Source of the DNA: Neodiprion pinetum
Taxonomy: Eukaryota; Arthropoda; Insecta; Hymenoptera; Diprionidae
DNA length: 64,000 nucleotides
Direction: 5' to 3'
NCBI RefSeq assembly: GCF_021155775.2
Contig: NC_060235.2
Location: forward strand, 32,156,607 to 32,220,606
The notes under the pieces were generated by a model. It was given only the letters and a program-made list of their open reading frames with translations, had not been told where the DNA came from and ran no database searches. Positions 50,201 to 62,900 of the stretch are shown one piece after another (within the stretch, counting starts at the first letter, position 1; every line of letters starts with the position of its first letter). Both the position numbers and the translations under genes were made by a program.

Positions 50201-53200
50201 TACCTCTTCCTCTGGTGAGCTGCATTTCCTTAGCTAAGGCCAGATCAAAGTGTGCCTGCTTGTTGACAAGACAAGCAGTGATAATCCGTCGTACACTCTG
50301 CGCAGCGAAAACTCTGGTCGGCCAACGTGGTGAGACAGCTGGACGTTGCCGTGTTGACTCTTCTGCGTGAAATTCGGCCTGATCATCATCACCTTCTGCT
50401 TCACCACCTTCATCATCCGCTGTACTATCTTCAGTTAGAACAGCAGTGACTTCTTCTGTTGTCGTACTCGACTCTAAAAATATGTTTCGTTACGTTCATC
50501 TCCGAACACTATTTATTTCATTACTAATTTCCATGAGCTCGCTAATTGTAACAAGGAGTCGAAAATCATCACTCCTTACCTGAAGCTACCGTTAAAACAT
50601 CTTTGCAAAGGGATAACCACTGTGATAGGTTGTCAGCAGCAAGCATTTGAAGCATACTGGTAAGAGTATCGTGGATATCTTTTATTAGTCGGCTGTCTGT
50701 TTCTGTATCTAGCATGCTGAATAAAACTCCTGGAAGACCTGTCTCCGTGATAACAAGACCCTCGACGATGTTCGTATCTCTGCTTTCATTGGCTAATGTC
50801 ATCGCATGTTCACATACTTCTTTCGCCTCCCGTTGAGCAAGCTGACGAAGGCAAGATATTGCCGCTTTGCGAAGTAGAAGATGATTGCTTGACAAAGTGC
50901 GCTGTAATTAATGATTATCGATAAAATTGCTGATTTGTGACAAATTGATAGGTTTCCAAGTAACAACTTACACACAATGTGGGAACCAATGAGGATAAAT
51001 TAACATGTCGTGGCGCAAATAGATGTAATTGTTGTAAACACCCTGTAGCTTCAGCTTGAACAAGCGGGTCCTGATGATCTTGCATTATTGCACAAGCGCA
51101 TAAAAAGGATGACCGTGCCATACATATGGTCGATGTATTGCCTGTGAAATTGCAGTAGAGATGTGAGTTTGATTTAACTTATTTCCGTCGAGACTTAGCG
51201 AGTAGGCTAATATAGATGATACGAAAGACATACCTTGCAATTCTGGTCCAATCGTGGTAATAAGTGCAGACAGAACTTTGCCGATACATTGATGAACGTC
51301 AATGTAGGAATGTGGAACGTTGAGGAGGAGAGTTAATGCTAATGACAGCGTCGGTTCGACATAGCCTCGGAACATCGGGCCTCCAGAGTCGGCAATAAGT
51401 GCTAGCGCATGCAATGCCCAAACCTAAGTCGAAAGATGACGTTCTTAGAAATAGCTTGATGTGCAACCGGCAGCAGGTTTATTAGATGAAAAACGTACCT
51501 GTACAACAGGAGATGTATTGTCTTGGGCGAGAGCAAGCAGAATGCTGACACTTGTGTTCAAATGTTGACTAGAACCCATTCCTCCGACATATCTGTGCAG
51601 GCAACCAAGTGCCAGCGAATGACCCGTCCTACTAGCCACATCACGAGCCGATTTGAGTCGATCGAAACTGGTCTGTGCCAACTCTGCGGTGAATTTGGAG
51701 TCTGAAACAACTTGTGCCATTCGCCCGACTGCCTCACCAGCTGCGCAGCGCAGGATTGAATTGCTACTGACAAGTGCGCTCTAAAAAAGTTAACACCGTT
51801 TTCTAAATTGCGATACTTTGAAGGGATAGTTATTTTAGTGGACCAAGTGACTCACGATAATCAGATTGGTTGCAGATTTTTTTACATCTTCTTGGCCGAA
51901 ACTAGTTTTTGCCTCATTAAGACCCTTTAATCCACTAAGAACGGCTGTAAAGACATTCATTTGTACCGCTTCTTGTCTGGCACTTTTAGCATGTTTAATA
52001 CATTCGCTGAAGTGGTCCAACATTTGCAATCTGTGTTTGTTCGCTACGCGAGGAAATATTTGTCCAAATAATGAGACTGACATATCGATAACAGCAACAC
52101 CTAGAGGAAGTGGTCCCGGTACTATTTCGCCCTGAGAATTATAATAAACATCATATAGCTCATTCATGCATAAAAAAATTCTCTTGATGTGTCAAATGAG
52201 ATGTTCGCTGAGAGCAAACCAGACAGATTAACAATACTCACGTTTGGAACAGGACGATACAAACAGCATGAATCATGCTCCAGTGCTCCTGATCCGGCGG
52301 CACTATTAGGTTGCAACTGAAACAATTCAAGTATCCTATATATTAGATTAATTTCCAGTCATGAATCGACGATCAATGTTGTAGAATAAAAAGCTTGAAT
52401 CTGTTATGAGGAATGAAATAAGTTCAATGTCATTAGTTAATATGATGAGTTGTTATTCCTTAATTTTAAAGTGGTGCTAGCAAGTAATATCACACGCTAG
52501 TTGAGTCAGTCAAACCCGCAATGACACTGGATTATTAACGACACGGTACAAAGCACTCAACTATACATGTTATTTTAGAAATGCAGCCCAGTTAAACAGC
52601 GTAAATGTTAAAGTTGTTTTTTTTCACCTTCAACCCCGCAAGTTAAGATTTTCCAATATTTCATGAAATCTCCAAGTATCTGATATTTAATACAAGTGCG
52701 ATGGCATTTTTTCATTTCACTCAATAGTGCAGCAAAAAGGCATGAGAGCATGTGACACAACGGATTTTTTGGTTTGAGGATAAAGGAGAAACTGATACAG
52801 AATTTTGTTTGAACACTGTGTTAATTAACATAAAAAACCTTAAACACGTGGATAGGACAATTTTTTGATAAGACTTGAAAAATATTTTGAATGTATTAGG
52901 GACACAGAGTGGAAAGCGAGTAATCTTTCCATTCCGTCGAAACTAAAACAAGACAATTACTATACAACTAAATTTGAATGATTTGAATTCTTATAAACGA
53001 AAAGTTAGTTTTACTCTTAACGCCACAAAATAAATGACAAGAAACATTTCAAATCGTAAATCTTGTTTTCTGTGACTAGTTGGGTGATAGTCACTGTTTA
53101 CAGAACACATTACTCACATGTTCAGAATCGGCCCGTCGGTTTGGTTCCATCTAGACACGAATGAGAGCAGTGTGCGTTAATAATTATTGCAATCCGTCAC

Positions 53201-56200
53201 CAAAGTTTAGTTTTCCTACATCGAGAAATGCACATGCATATACCTACGTAGGATATTTATAATGCAGATTTCAAGTCGGACGAATCTTCTACAGTTTTTA
53301 TTTTATTCTTTTGTTCTTTGTGCTCGTTCATTAGACAGATTTGAGTATATGGTCATATAAATGTAATTTACGAGTGATTTACTTTTTAAATATGTGACAG
53401 TGCTTGATCTGTTACATCTGTTATTCATGTATGCCTGCCAGATGCTAATTCAGAGAATGATTTTCTGCGTACATAAAAAATGTGAACAGGCTACTCGCTA
53501 TAGTCCGTACAACAAATTGTTATTGAAATTAACATGCACATGCATCTAGAATTTCACATACTCGTTAATTATCATCAAGGATTTTTTTACTTGTATGAAA
53601 AATTGCAAAAATGACTTCTGAATTTTGAAATATGCACAACTATCCAAAGTCTGTAAAGAAGCCATTTATATCGACTGATGTATGATGCTGGACGATGAAG
53701 TACAAGGCAAATAGTAGTTATTTGAAAATTACGAGAATACATCGAGTATTGTCGACTCATGAAATCATGAGCCTAAGATAACTGTATATATTACTTTCAA
53801 CAATCTTCTTTCAATTGTAGCTAATTTTTGAGTGAGTATTAACTACATGAAATGTGAAATTAATTCAGCACCGAAAGATGTGCAGAGTGAGTTCATCGTT
53901 AAATTATCATTCACTTATATGGAACAAGATTATATGCCTATCATTCTCTCATATTTATTTCACCGACAATGCCACTAAAAACAATAGTCTATAATTCACT
54001 TACCTGATCTTCAATAGTGCGATGATCTGTCTCCTGCAACCATGTTCCAAGAATAACGGAATCGTCGGCATGACACACAATGCGCAGTAACGAAGTTGTG
54101 GTATTCCCCGGATTTTCGGTTAAAGTAAATTCAGATACCAACATCCTTAACAGATGTGTGTATGAGCCTGAAATCAACATTTGTAGGGTATTTTTATTAA
54201 CAAGAATCACAATACGTGAACGGGGCATTCCTGTTTTTAACGAATCATGACATCGCAATACCAAGGGAGAAGAAGATAATAATAAGTCACCTTCGAAAGT
54301 TTGGGGTGGTAGCAGTAATAACGTTTCGTACAAGCGTAATCTGACCATTGCAGCGGGAGCTTTTAATTGTTGACCATAGTTTTTGAGGACTGTAGATAAG
54401 CTGAAAGGATAAATTCGAATGTTAACTGGTTTTCAACAAGACATGACACACACTTATTACCGCTCACGGGATTCAAAAGGTTGTGACAGTATGAAAGGTG
54501 CGTCACTGAAATACTTGTACTTTGTATTCTAAAATTAATACCAGAGTTTAAACTGATTACTTATGTATATTGTTAAGAAACAGGAAGTTTGCTATGTACT
54601 TTGTAAGCATTGCCAAGGCAGACTCAATAGGTGTGAGAAGCCTGCGAGTGATGTCATCATTGAGAAGATCTGAACAATGTAGCAAGAAACTGTGCATAGC
54701 AGAAAGTGCCCCAGCTCGGCCTTCCAGTGTCACCTGCCAGGTGAACGCATCTCCGCGAGCTTTTTCACTCTCAAGCTCTTTGTTTGAACGTGGAAAAGAA
54801 TTCCTCCAGAGTAATAACATCCTCGGCAGTAATCCCCTCACCACCGCCACGCCTGTACGTAATGAAATCAAATTTATGCAAACAACTATGTCCCACATAT
54901 ACACCACTTCAAATACATTATGGTCTCTTATTCTACATATTTTCATAAAGGCATGTTTTTGGCACGTGTCAGCACGTTGCAATCCACGTTGTTTTGGTGT
55001 ATTTTCTTACTTATACCAGCCGCTAATCACAATACGGTTTTAATGAATTTGGACTGTTTACTCTCTGAGATATTACGCTAGTACACTCCATTCCGTACCG
55101 AGGTGTGAAAATAAGATGCTTCCAAGAGATCTGTGTAGCTGAACTGGCCAAATAACTAAATTCTCTGAGATGAATGAGATAACTTATTTCTACAAATTAT
55201 TATTTTTACCAAGAGTCATTATAGCCCCGATCAATAGCCAACCAGCGTGAGTTCTGTTCAACGACAACCGGCTGTTTTGACTAGCACTTCTCAATAATTC
55301 TTCAGCTGTATTAAATATTATCTGAAAAACAAAAGTAATAGCATGCAAAGCATCGATTATCATTATGGAAAACTAGATTTATCATACTCGCATACACCGC
55401 AGCGTGATTAATATTTATGGATTTCTACTATGTATAATTCAGCGAGTTCTATTCGGCAGCGATGAAAACCTTTCAGCAACAGATAAAGCAGCATTATAAT
55501 TAACTGTATGTGTGTCGAAATAACAATTTCTTAATAAGCACCTTTCCCTTGGTATGGGGAACTCCGAGAGGCGATAATCTTACGCTTCCTAAAACCGCGG
55601 CTAGGGCACTACTGTAGCCTGCTATTGCCTCCGGCGAACTTCTCATATTTTCAATTGCATCCACGCAACGGTCTATCAACGGTGTTATCTGACTTGGAAC
55701 AGCGACGCAAACGCATCGCAGACACCACGAAGCGGCTAGTCTTGCCGCTTGACAAGGGTGCACCAAAACTGCTATTGTTGTTTCAATCAAGCCTGGACAA
55801 CACGTAATATGCAAGAAATGTTAATAATTGAAAAAAATTTTCTGAAAATGAACCACATGTATTTTCAATTGACGATTTTTTAAAATTATTGCATTAATAA
55901 CTGGTTGACTGGTTTACTTACTAAGTGATTGGTCGGATATGAGATTACAAGCGGTTGTGCCTAGTCCGAGAATCAGATTTCCCATTTCTTGTAAAGCACA
56001 GACTAACAGATGTTGGCTGAATAACGTTTCTTGATTGCAGTCTTTCGCGTTTTCTGGGCTGAAGTCTGTTCGCGAAATGACAGTTAATTTTACAACATGC
56101 CTACTTATACCGCGAGCCATGTCAGAAGATACGGATATGACTTACCGATGGAGTTCATCTGCTTTAAAATTACATGGGCGATTTCTTTGCACGCTGCAGC

Positions 56201-59200
56201 CTGAGCTCCCTCACCTAACAACTTTCCTATCGTACCTCGGAGGATAAAGTTTATGCATTTTCTCGAGTATACTGCATCCACGTGTGAACTGGCCGCTTTG
56301 GGATTAGCGACCAGATCTAGGACGTGGGAAACCAGGGTGCTTATGTTACGCTCAAGCCAAGCTCCTCCGAGAATTTGCACAAATACTACATAGGCCTGAA
56401 AACCGCAATTGCGTAATATCGTAAGAAATCGTATATATTTAATGTTTCCGAGGAACGGAGAAGTTAGTTGTGTACGCTGTCCTTTTCCTCCGTTCAGATT
56501 TTTCTTTTACAGCCTAAGGATGATCATATCCGACAAGACGTAAAATCGAAACGGACATTTCTAAGATTTTTGTAGAAAATAATAAGGAAGCAACTTACAT
56601 TTGTTCGTAAACAAGGCTATCAATAGCTCATAGCAATAATGGGTACTAGAAGTACCTGCCGATTTGCAATTACGTAAGTTTATAGATTAGGGCTAATGGT
56701 TAAATACAAGGCTCACATGTGTAACTCCAACTCTCACTTCACGATTTACGCCCGAGCTTCCCTTTATCATTTCTCCTGTGCCTTTTAAAAAGCCGGCACC
56801 GCCGCGTAGAAATCCAGACATTAGTATGTTCAGTGCTTCATCCAATGATATTGGCTTATACCCTTTACTTTGAGGAGCTGAAACTTTGAAATGTTTCGTA
56901 AAATTCATATTCTACGACGCATGTAGGGCAATATCAGAGGACTCCGTTACCTGGCGGATTGTTTCCTTTCGTGGCTGCTTGTTGCGTGGTGGCAACTAAT
57001 GCACCCAAAAGTTTTGCCACGGTACATCTCACTTCATAATTTGAACCTTCGAATGCCCGGAAACACAATGTGGCAACACTTTCGATTTCAGTTGTGCACA
57101 GAAAAGGTGCGTGATTCAACATTTCCAAAAGACACTGAAAACGAATGAGTGATCACACGCTAATTTTGGCTCTGAATAGTGCGCCTCGAACTAAGCAATT
57201 GACGTTGACGCGGGACCAGTGACCTTAACTTTGAGTAATGAGTATATTTCTTGCGCACAAGAATACCAACTTCTTCGCAATTTTTCTTTTCCACGTATTA
57301 TATTTTACTAAGAAATATCCCTATTGATGTCCAACTGACTATGAGGTATGAAGTCTTGAAAATGAAAAACTGATGTTGACTTTGCGTTATATTGTGTTAA
57401 CATTAACAAGGTCAGAGGTGGGTTATACCTTAGCAGCAGCGCAACGTACTGCCATGACTCTATCCGTAAGGCAGTGTCGGGCCACTTTGTAAATTTCCTT
57501 GTGGACGTTTGTAATGGCAGATCCCATCCCAGCGCACACCTTGTATCACAGCGATGAAACAAAATGAATTTCAAACCGTACCGTAAGAATGTTTACGGTA
57601 GTTTCTATCACAACAAAAAAATTGTTTACCTTCTCAAGAGTGTGCATTATTTCTATCCGGGTTTGCGACTCCGCTGAGCGGAGTGATTTTATCAATATTT
57701 GAACAGTGTCTTCGTAAGATCGGCCCATCATGCGGCCCAATTTTTCGTACATACATCCGACGCAGCAAATTGCAGCTCTGTAAACGCGGACAAAAAAGTT
57801 TTCGATTTCGACAGAGTTTGTTTATTTCCAAATTTTCTTTTTTTTTTTCAAAGAGTTGGATATGCAAACTTACAATTTTGTGGGCAGGAAACTCGGAGAG
57901 TCGTCCTTGTTTTTGAGAATATCGTTGCACTTGTTTACTGTGTCAAATAGCAGAAATGTGTCGCCAACACTAAAGAGGGTTGCAAGGCAGCGCGCTATGA
58001 GACGACGGGTCGGTGGTCCCGGAGCCCCTTGCATGTGCCTTGTGAGCTGTTCGACTAATTTTTGTTGGCATCCCTTGATATCGTTCTGCAACGTCACGTT
58101 AAGTTCGTTTCAGTGTTAGACAAGCTTTATTAGAAGCATCAAAGAACTTCTAATTGGCGTAGGTATTATTTGAATATTTGCAACGGCACCATCAAACGTT
58201 AATTCAAGGGTGAGTAATGAAATGCGGACTGGCAGGAATTATCATGGTAAAAATAATATGCGATGCGTAAAAAATTTCGACGGATGAACCTTGCGATTTT
58301 CTTAATGGTTCATAATACTAGACATTAAATTCTTCTTTATGGTACCGTGTAATGTAATTCCTGTTAATCTCTAGCATGCTTTAGTACGTAATTCGTCGAG
58401 ATACCGTACCTATTGTTTTCTTTTCTTCTATACTGTTTTTTATCCGACAATTTAAATTCGAGATAGATTAGTGGTTTGCTACGTGCTATACATGTAGCTG
58501 TATTGGTCAATGTCCATTGCTAATCAGAACTGCCACTGATGTTATCTCTATCGTTTGAGATATCATGTGCCCGAAAGTTCAAGCAAGTGTAAGAATTAGT
58601 TAAGATTTATTTTACGGCTTCAAAAAACCGGGGAGAAAAAATTAAAAGAAAAAAAAAAAAAACATCAAACTGTTTGAGAATAATACGAAGTAACATATCA
58701 GTACCATGAAGTATAGAGAATGGCAGTGTGATGGGCTTGAAAGTCCTGCGGAATAAATTACGTTAGTCTGTCAAATTGTCAGAACGATTGAACAGTCAGG
58801 GCAGGACAAGCAGTTTTTACTATACGTACCAATTAACCGAGTAAACAAATTCATTATTAATGCTACTGTTTGATATAATTAAATTTGAAAGTTGATGCGG
58901 ATATCTATATGTAAGACATGTGTACGAAATGGCGTAAGAAATAACCGTTCATAATTTGGCTGTACTAAATTGGTTGCAGTTAAATATGCAAACTGAAAAT
59001 TTGATTCAGTTTTAAAACTAGATTCGTTAGTAAAATTATTTTCAGTGCATGCTCAAAAATTATGTTCTAGCGCGTACAGGAATGACTTGAATATCTTTTC
59101 GGAGTTTCTACATACCGATTCATTATTGTAATTTCGTAGCGAAATTATTCCATTCTCGTTTTTGTTTTTCGCGTGTACAATATCTAATGTAGACGCCATT

Positions 59201-59951
59201 ACAACCGACCAAAATCATCATTTAATGCACGCTTTCGGGTACCTTTCATTATTTTAAAGAGTGCCTAATTCAATGCGTGTAGAGCAGTGCGTAATCTATC
59301 ATTATATAAAGATTAAGTGAAATGATAACAGCAGTTAGCGTTATGTAATTTTAAAGTACCGTATAAAAATCACGGTCATCCTCTCGGTAACGTCGCTAAA
59401 AAGTGACATCAAATTAGCGGTCGCAGCTGTGTAATAGAATGCACCTAAAGAATGACTTCGTTTGCAGAAATCGATAATTTTTCGGCACAATATTGCGTAA
59501 TATTCGCACGAATATTATATCGGCACATCGGTGTTTTCAAGTAGCAAGATTGCGTGATATGATGATAGACGCATGATGCGCAGACTCTATTCTGCCTCGG
59601 CAACCTTCTACTGACTTTCAGCGTTTCGATTTTGCAATAAAAGTTTTAGAGTAACGCAAGTATGATTTACAGACGTCTATTTTTTCTGCGTTCCGTACGT
59701 TTTTCGCCTCCACGATGCACAGTCTCAACTATTTGCCACTTGTCGAACTAGCATCGTTAAGCGTCGAGCACGTTCTGAGGATTTGTCAAAATTTCAAAGA
59801 CCCTTAAGGGCATCGCTTGGTGTACCTTTTGCGCCGCAACAAGGACTTTGTCCAGGAAACGCAGCCACTCGAATACGAAGACGGGCCGCTTGGCCTCTGG
59901 GATTTGATTTAGCGCATCCTCGTTGAGGGTGAGACTGTGACTCAGCTCCAT
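44299..59951 (-). CDS. HEATR5B: HEAT repeat-containing protein 5B orthologue, 33 exons
   Basis: Large cytoplasmic HEAT-repeat scaffold; the family works with the AP-1 clathrin adaptor and aftiphilin/gamma-synergin in endosome-Golgi traffic. Exons (5' to 3'): 59826-59951, 57874-58085, 57630-57777, 57429-57539, 56951-57134, 56717-56877, 56146-56395, 55922-56065, 55542-55792, 55210-55321, 54600-54852, 54291-54400, 54004-54167, 53118-53150, 52242-52316, 51856-52131, 51499-51780, 51234-51423, 50972-51141, 50580-50901, 50204-50473, 49912-50093, 49582-49827, 49256-49478, 46768-47019, 46520-46682, 46264-46379, 45897-46181, 45449-45685, 45215-45366, 44925-45138, 44559-44704, 44299-44481. Sum 6243 nt, 2080 aa, the family's length. 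Landmarks include EAKRPVF.FEWLRFLDKVLV, GFLRGGAGFLK, EMIKGSSGVNREVRVGVT, FPRSNKELESEKARGD, LQETDHRTIEDQ, SRTGHSLALGCLHRYVGG, and a C-terminal APSIKLKT. Start chosen at 59951 (MELSHSL). An acceptor just upstream (about 60005) implies a 5' untranslated exon further out. Confidence 0.96.
47351..48853 (+). CDS. SF3A3: Splicing factor 3A subunit 3 (SF3a60), intronless and nested
   Basis: Subunit of the SF3a complex of the U2 snRNP, needed for branch-site recognition and pre-spliceosome assembly in the nucleus. Single exon, 500 aa, the family's usual length. Start METILEQQRRYHEERERLMD matches the family N-terminus; an in-frame ATG nine codons upstream (47324) is less likely. A SAP-like stretch LASLGLDRLKSALLALGLKC is at about residues 255-275. 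An acidic Ser/Asp/Glu stretch is near 360-375, then the C-terminal CEICG...H...H matrin-type zinc finger at about 403-437, with both Cys and both His present. The whole gene lies on the opposite strand inside HEATR5B intron 24 (47020-49255). A plausible AATAAA is near 49168. Lack of introns may reflect ancestral structure or retrocopy origin, but the frame is intact. Confidence 0.97.
   Translation: METILEQQRRYHEERERLMDAMVKEMLHKKPGHRETINSEHRLKMLLDQHMDSTAHLQDLYEDNDGQRKDEVQALSGPNEFSEFYSRLKSIKEFYRRHPNEISVPMSVEFEELAKMRENPTEELANLVEFTDEEGYGKYLDLHECYEKYINLKGIEKVDYITYLSTFDHLFDIPRERKNAEYRRYVEALLEYLTEYLTRVRPLLDLNAEIETANREFVVHWENSSFPGWPKETGSALTNVGAHLELSAFSSWEELASLGLDRLKSALLALGLKCGGTLEERAQRLFSTKGQASLDPSLLTKNKPGKPGKGRDVEKQKEIAMLEAQVYRLAELVSSQRVATKENVQRKQARTEGERGDSDADASASESEEEDDNEVPYNPKNLPLGWDGKPIPYWLYKLHGLNISYNCEICGNFTYKGPKAFQRHFAEWRHAHGMRCLGIPNTAHFANVTQIEDALALWEKLKAQKQSERWQPEQEEEFEDSLGNVVNRKTYEDLKRQGLL
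53118..53150 (-). CDS. HEATR5B: 33-nt micro-exon of HEATR5B, probably alternative
   Basis: Eleven codons (MEPNRRADSEH) between a ctag acceptor and a consensus gtgagt donor, isolated between introns of 853 and 801 bp. Both flanking junctions are phase 0, so inclusion or skipping keeps the frame. Vertebrate family members as I know them join the flanking exons directly at this point, so this is probably a cassette exon. Confidence 0.6.
58086..59825. other. HEATR5B intron 1 (coding)
   Basis: 1.7 kb, AT-rich, with a poly-A run at about 58651-58664. No exon, repeat pair or RNA gene recognised. Its position next to the 5' end makes it a candidate for regulatory elements, but none is identifiable. 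Confidence 0.6.
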
Positions 59952-62900
59952 CATTGTGACGGTCCCTCCACCTCTGTCCACTCTCTCAACGCACCCTCTT
60001 CGTCTGTAACAGAAGAAACCGAGTAAAGAATAAGCGTCACGGAGATCTTGACGTAGATATCAATTTCCCCATCATTTTCCATCAAACTCGATGAATCTTG
60101 CTTCGTATCACTTTATTTACTTCTAAACAGAGCAACGATGAATAATAATTAACGACGATGGAAGCCACGTGCCACCGACTAGCTGTGTAATCGATCCATC
60201 AATCTGTTCTGCGATCTGCTTACACGACAGAGTATAGCTATAAAAATTTACATCCCTAGAGATCAAAGTTCACGAAAATATAGGTAAGGCGTTACTTTTA
60301 ACATAATCATGTTTATCTCTTTGTTGTATATAATTTCATTGAACAAAAAAATTCCACGTGGCGAAATTACTGCAAGTGACATCTGTAAGTCAACTGTTTT
60401 GTCAATGTCACAAACTTGTACGGCGACATTTCAATTATACATTTATTTATGTTTCTCATAGCGTAAGGCATAGTTATCGTGACAGAGAGTGTAGCATGTC
60501 AAAATTTGTTTTGCAGCTATTTCACTTTGTAAGACAGCCCCTGTCTCTTGTAATGCTCGCGCGGGATAAACTGCTTCGCATGATTTCGAATTTGCAATTG
60601 GAAAAAACACCGTGCCTAATTAATGATCGTACCTATACCGAACGCTGTCGAACGATAAAAGTTATGCCAAATATTGTCTCAATTACTCGTAAAAACATGC
60701 TCACTCATTCATCCCAAAATAATGTGTAGGCTTTGTACGTTTATAGCTTCCTGCACGATAATACGCTGCGTGACCGAACGGAGCGAACACGTAGCTCTGC
60801 AACTATGGTTTTAAGGAAGAGCAGTGGTAACCGGTTTTATGGACACTGAAATGGTGGAGGCTTCTTATACTAAATCGTGGATATTAGAAGTAGGTATGTA
60901 CAAATTAAAGATACAGTATACAGCCTTGACATTAAGGCAAACGTTGCTGTTTTTATCCAATAAACGTTAAAACGCGAGACGTGTCAACGAACGTTACGCG
61001 TGAAAACGATAAAGGGATACATGATTTTTGCTTAATTATCGTTTATTGAGAAGATTGTCTTTAACGGTTGATTGGCGCCTTAATTATCGTTCATACTTAT
61101 GTCTCTCGGTTTTCTAACTTGTATAATCATACATTATATCGTATTTCGATCCTCATATCCGCTTTCAAAACGGAGGATATGTCCAAAGTCACGTGCGGCA
61201 AAGCCATGGTGGCCATTGAAGCGGTGCGAAAGTATACATATACTGTATGATACAATCAGAGACAAGTTTGAAGTGAGATTACAGCGAGCGGTGTGACGAA
61301 GTTGTGCGAAACGGGCATGATGTATTGCCTGCGAAATTAGCGCGATTATACACAACGGTATATAATTCATAGTTTCGGCTCTGAAAAACAGTAGTATAAT
61401 CATACGTACCGTCATCCTTCAGCAGGTTAGGTGGAATTCAAATTTTTTTCGTACACATCCTGTTCACCGCAAGGTCAACACATTTTTCCGAAAACTAATG
61501 GCGTAATCTCCCTCATGATATTGCGGTATTCGATATAGTGACACTTTTCAACTTGTTCCGCGACATATACCATTAATTCGTACTCCGTTGCAAAGATACG
61601 ATAATTCATAGCAAAGTATTATTTTTAGAGGTGTAAATACAAAGTAAAATAAATTCAAAGTAACGATAATCTCTGGCTACCTATGTTTCTAACAGAATTT
61701 CATGCGGTGGAATTATAGTTGCGTCATCTGACAAATTCATGCAGAAATTCGGCAAGCCATACGCCCGAATCTGTCTCTAACTTCGCAAATCAGATGATAA
61801 AAATCTTTAGAGTATGGGACGAATTTTGTCTGAGAATATTTAATCGCGTGTAACATATATTTACATCGTGGAAGATATTGCGAATGTAGCGTTCTTCGAT
61901 TAGTCTTTTTCGATTATAACGGGTTTTACAATAGTAAATAACCCGAGTCATTCTAAATTCATCGTATTTGGGCGTTATTTTTGAAAAACAATAAGGAAAA
62001 GGAATACCGCTCGACAGTTCCAAAATATTCATTCGGTTTGGTACATATACTTATATAATAACTTTCAATGGATCGCAGTATTACTCGTAATGTTATATAA
62101 TAAATACCCATTTAAATAACCACAAACTTGTATTAATTTACATCATGATTAGTATCAATTAAACGCCAGCTCACCTCGTAATTATGACAAGTGTAATTTC
62201 ATATACTTTATAATAAGTGTAACTATACTGATAATTTGTGTTCTGGTACTCGTTTCTCTTTTTATTATTATCCTGGCTGAGAAAAAAATGTATTGCGACA
62301 AGACGGCGGTATATTTATACTATCTTAACTATACGGATGTAACAAAAAACTAAGACTGCTTTCGTGAAACACTTTGACACATGTAACAGCAAGGAATGTT
62401 CGCGTGTAAAAATACCAGGTACGAAGTTTATCTGCAAACTAATACATCCTACATTTTGACGGGAGTGAAAAAAATTAAAACAGGTGCAATACTTTGTCTT
62501 GTCATTGCGTTTTGAGCGTTTTTTCAATGTATGACGACCGCTGCTATAATGGATAGGTTGACAGGTTAAAAGCTAGATGAGCGATTCAAGACTACGATCA
62601 AAGTTCGAAGGAGATTTTTGGCACTTCCGTACAGTCTTATCCCCTGATTTGAAGGTCGTGTATGAAAGCTGCAGGATGAATACTGTCACCTTATTTTTCT
62701 CTGATTGAATAAACCGAAGGAAAAGTAAACCAAGTCCCCAATTTTTATCGAACTCAAGCTGATACGCACAATTTTTACAATTTCAGTCCAATTACGAGAT
62801 CACGTGTAAAAAAAAATACGTGAAATGTTGTCGAAGTACATTTCTGATTCTTTGGGTGAAATAATTGGCACTGACTCGACATTTTTACAAGATATATTAT

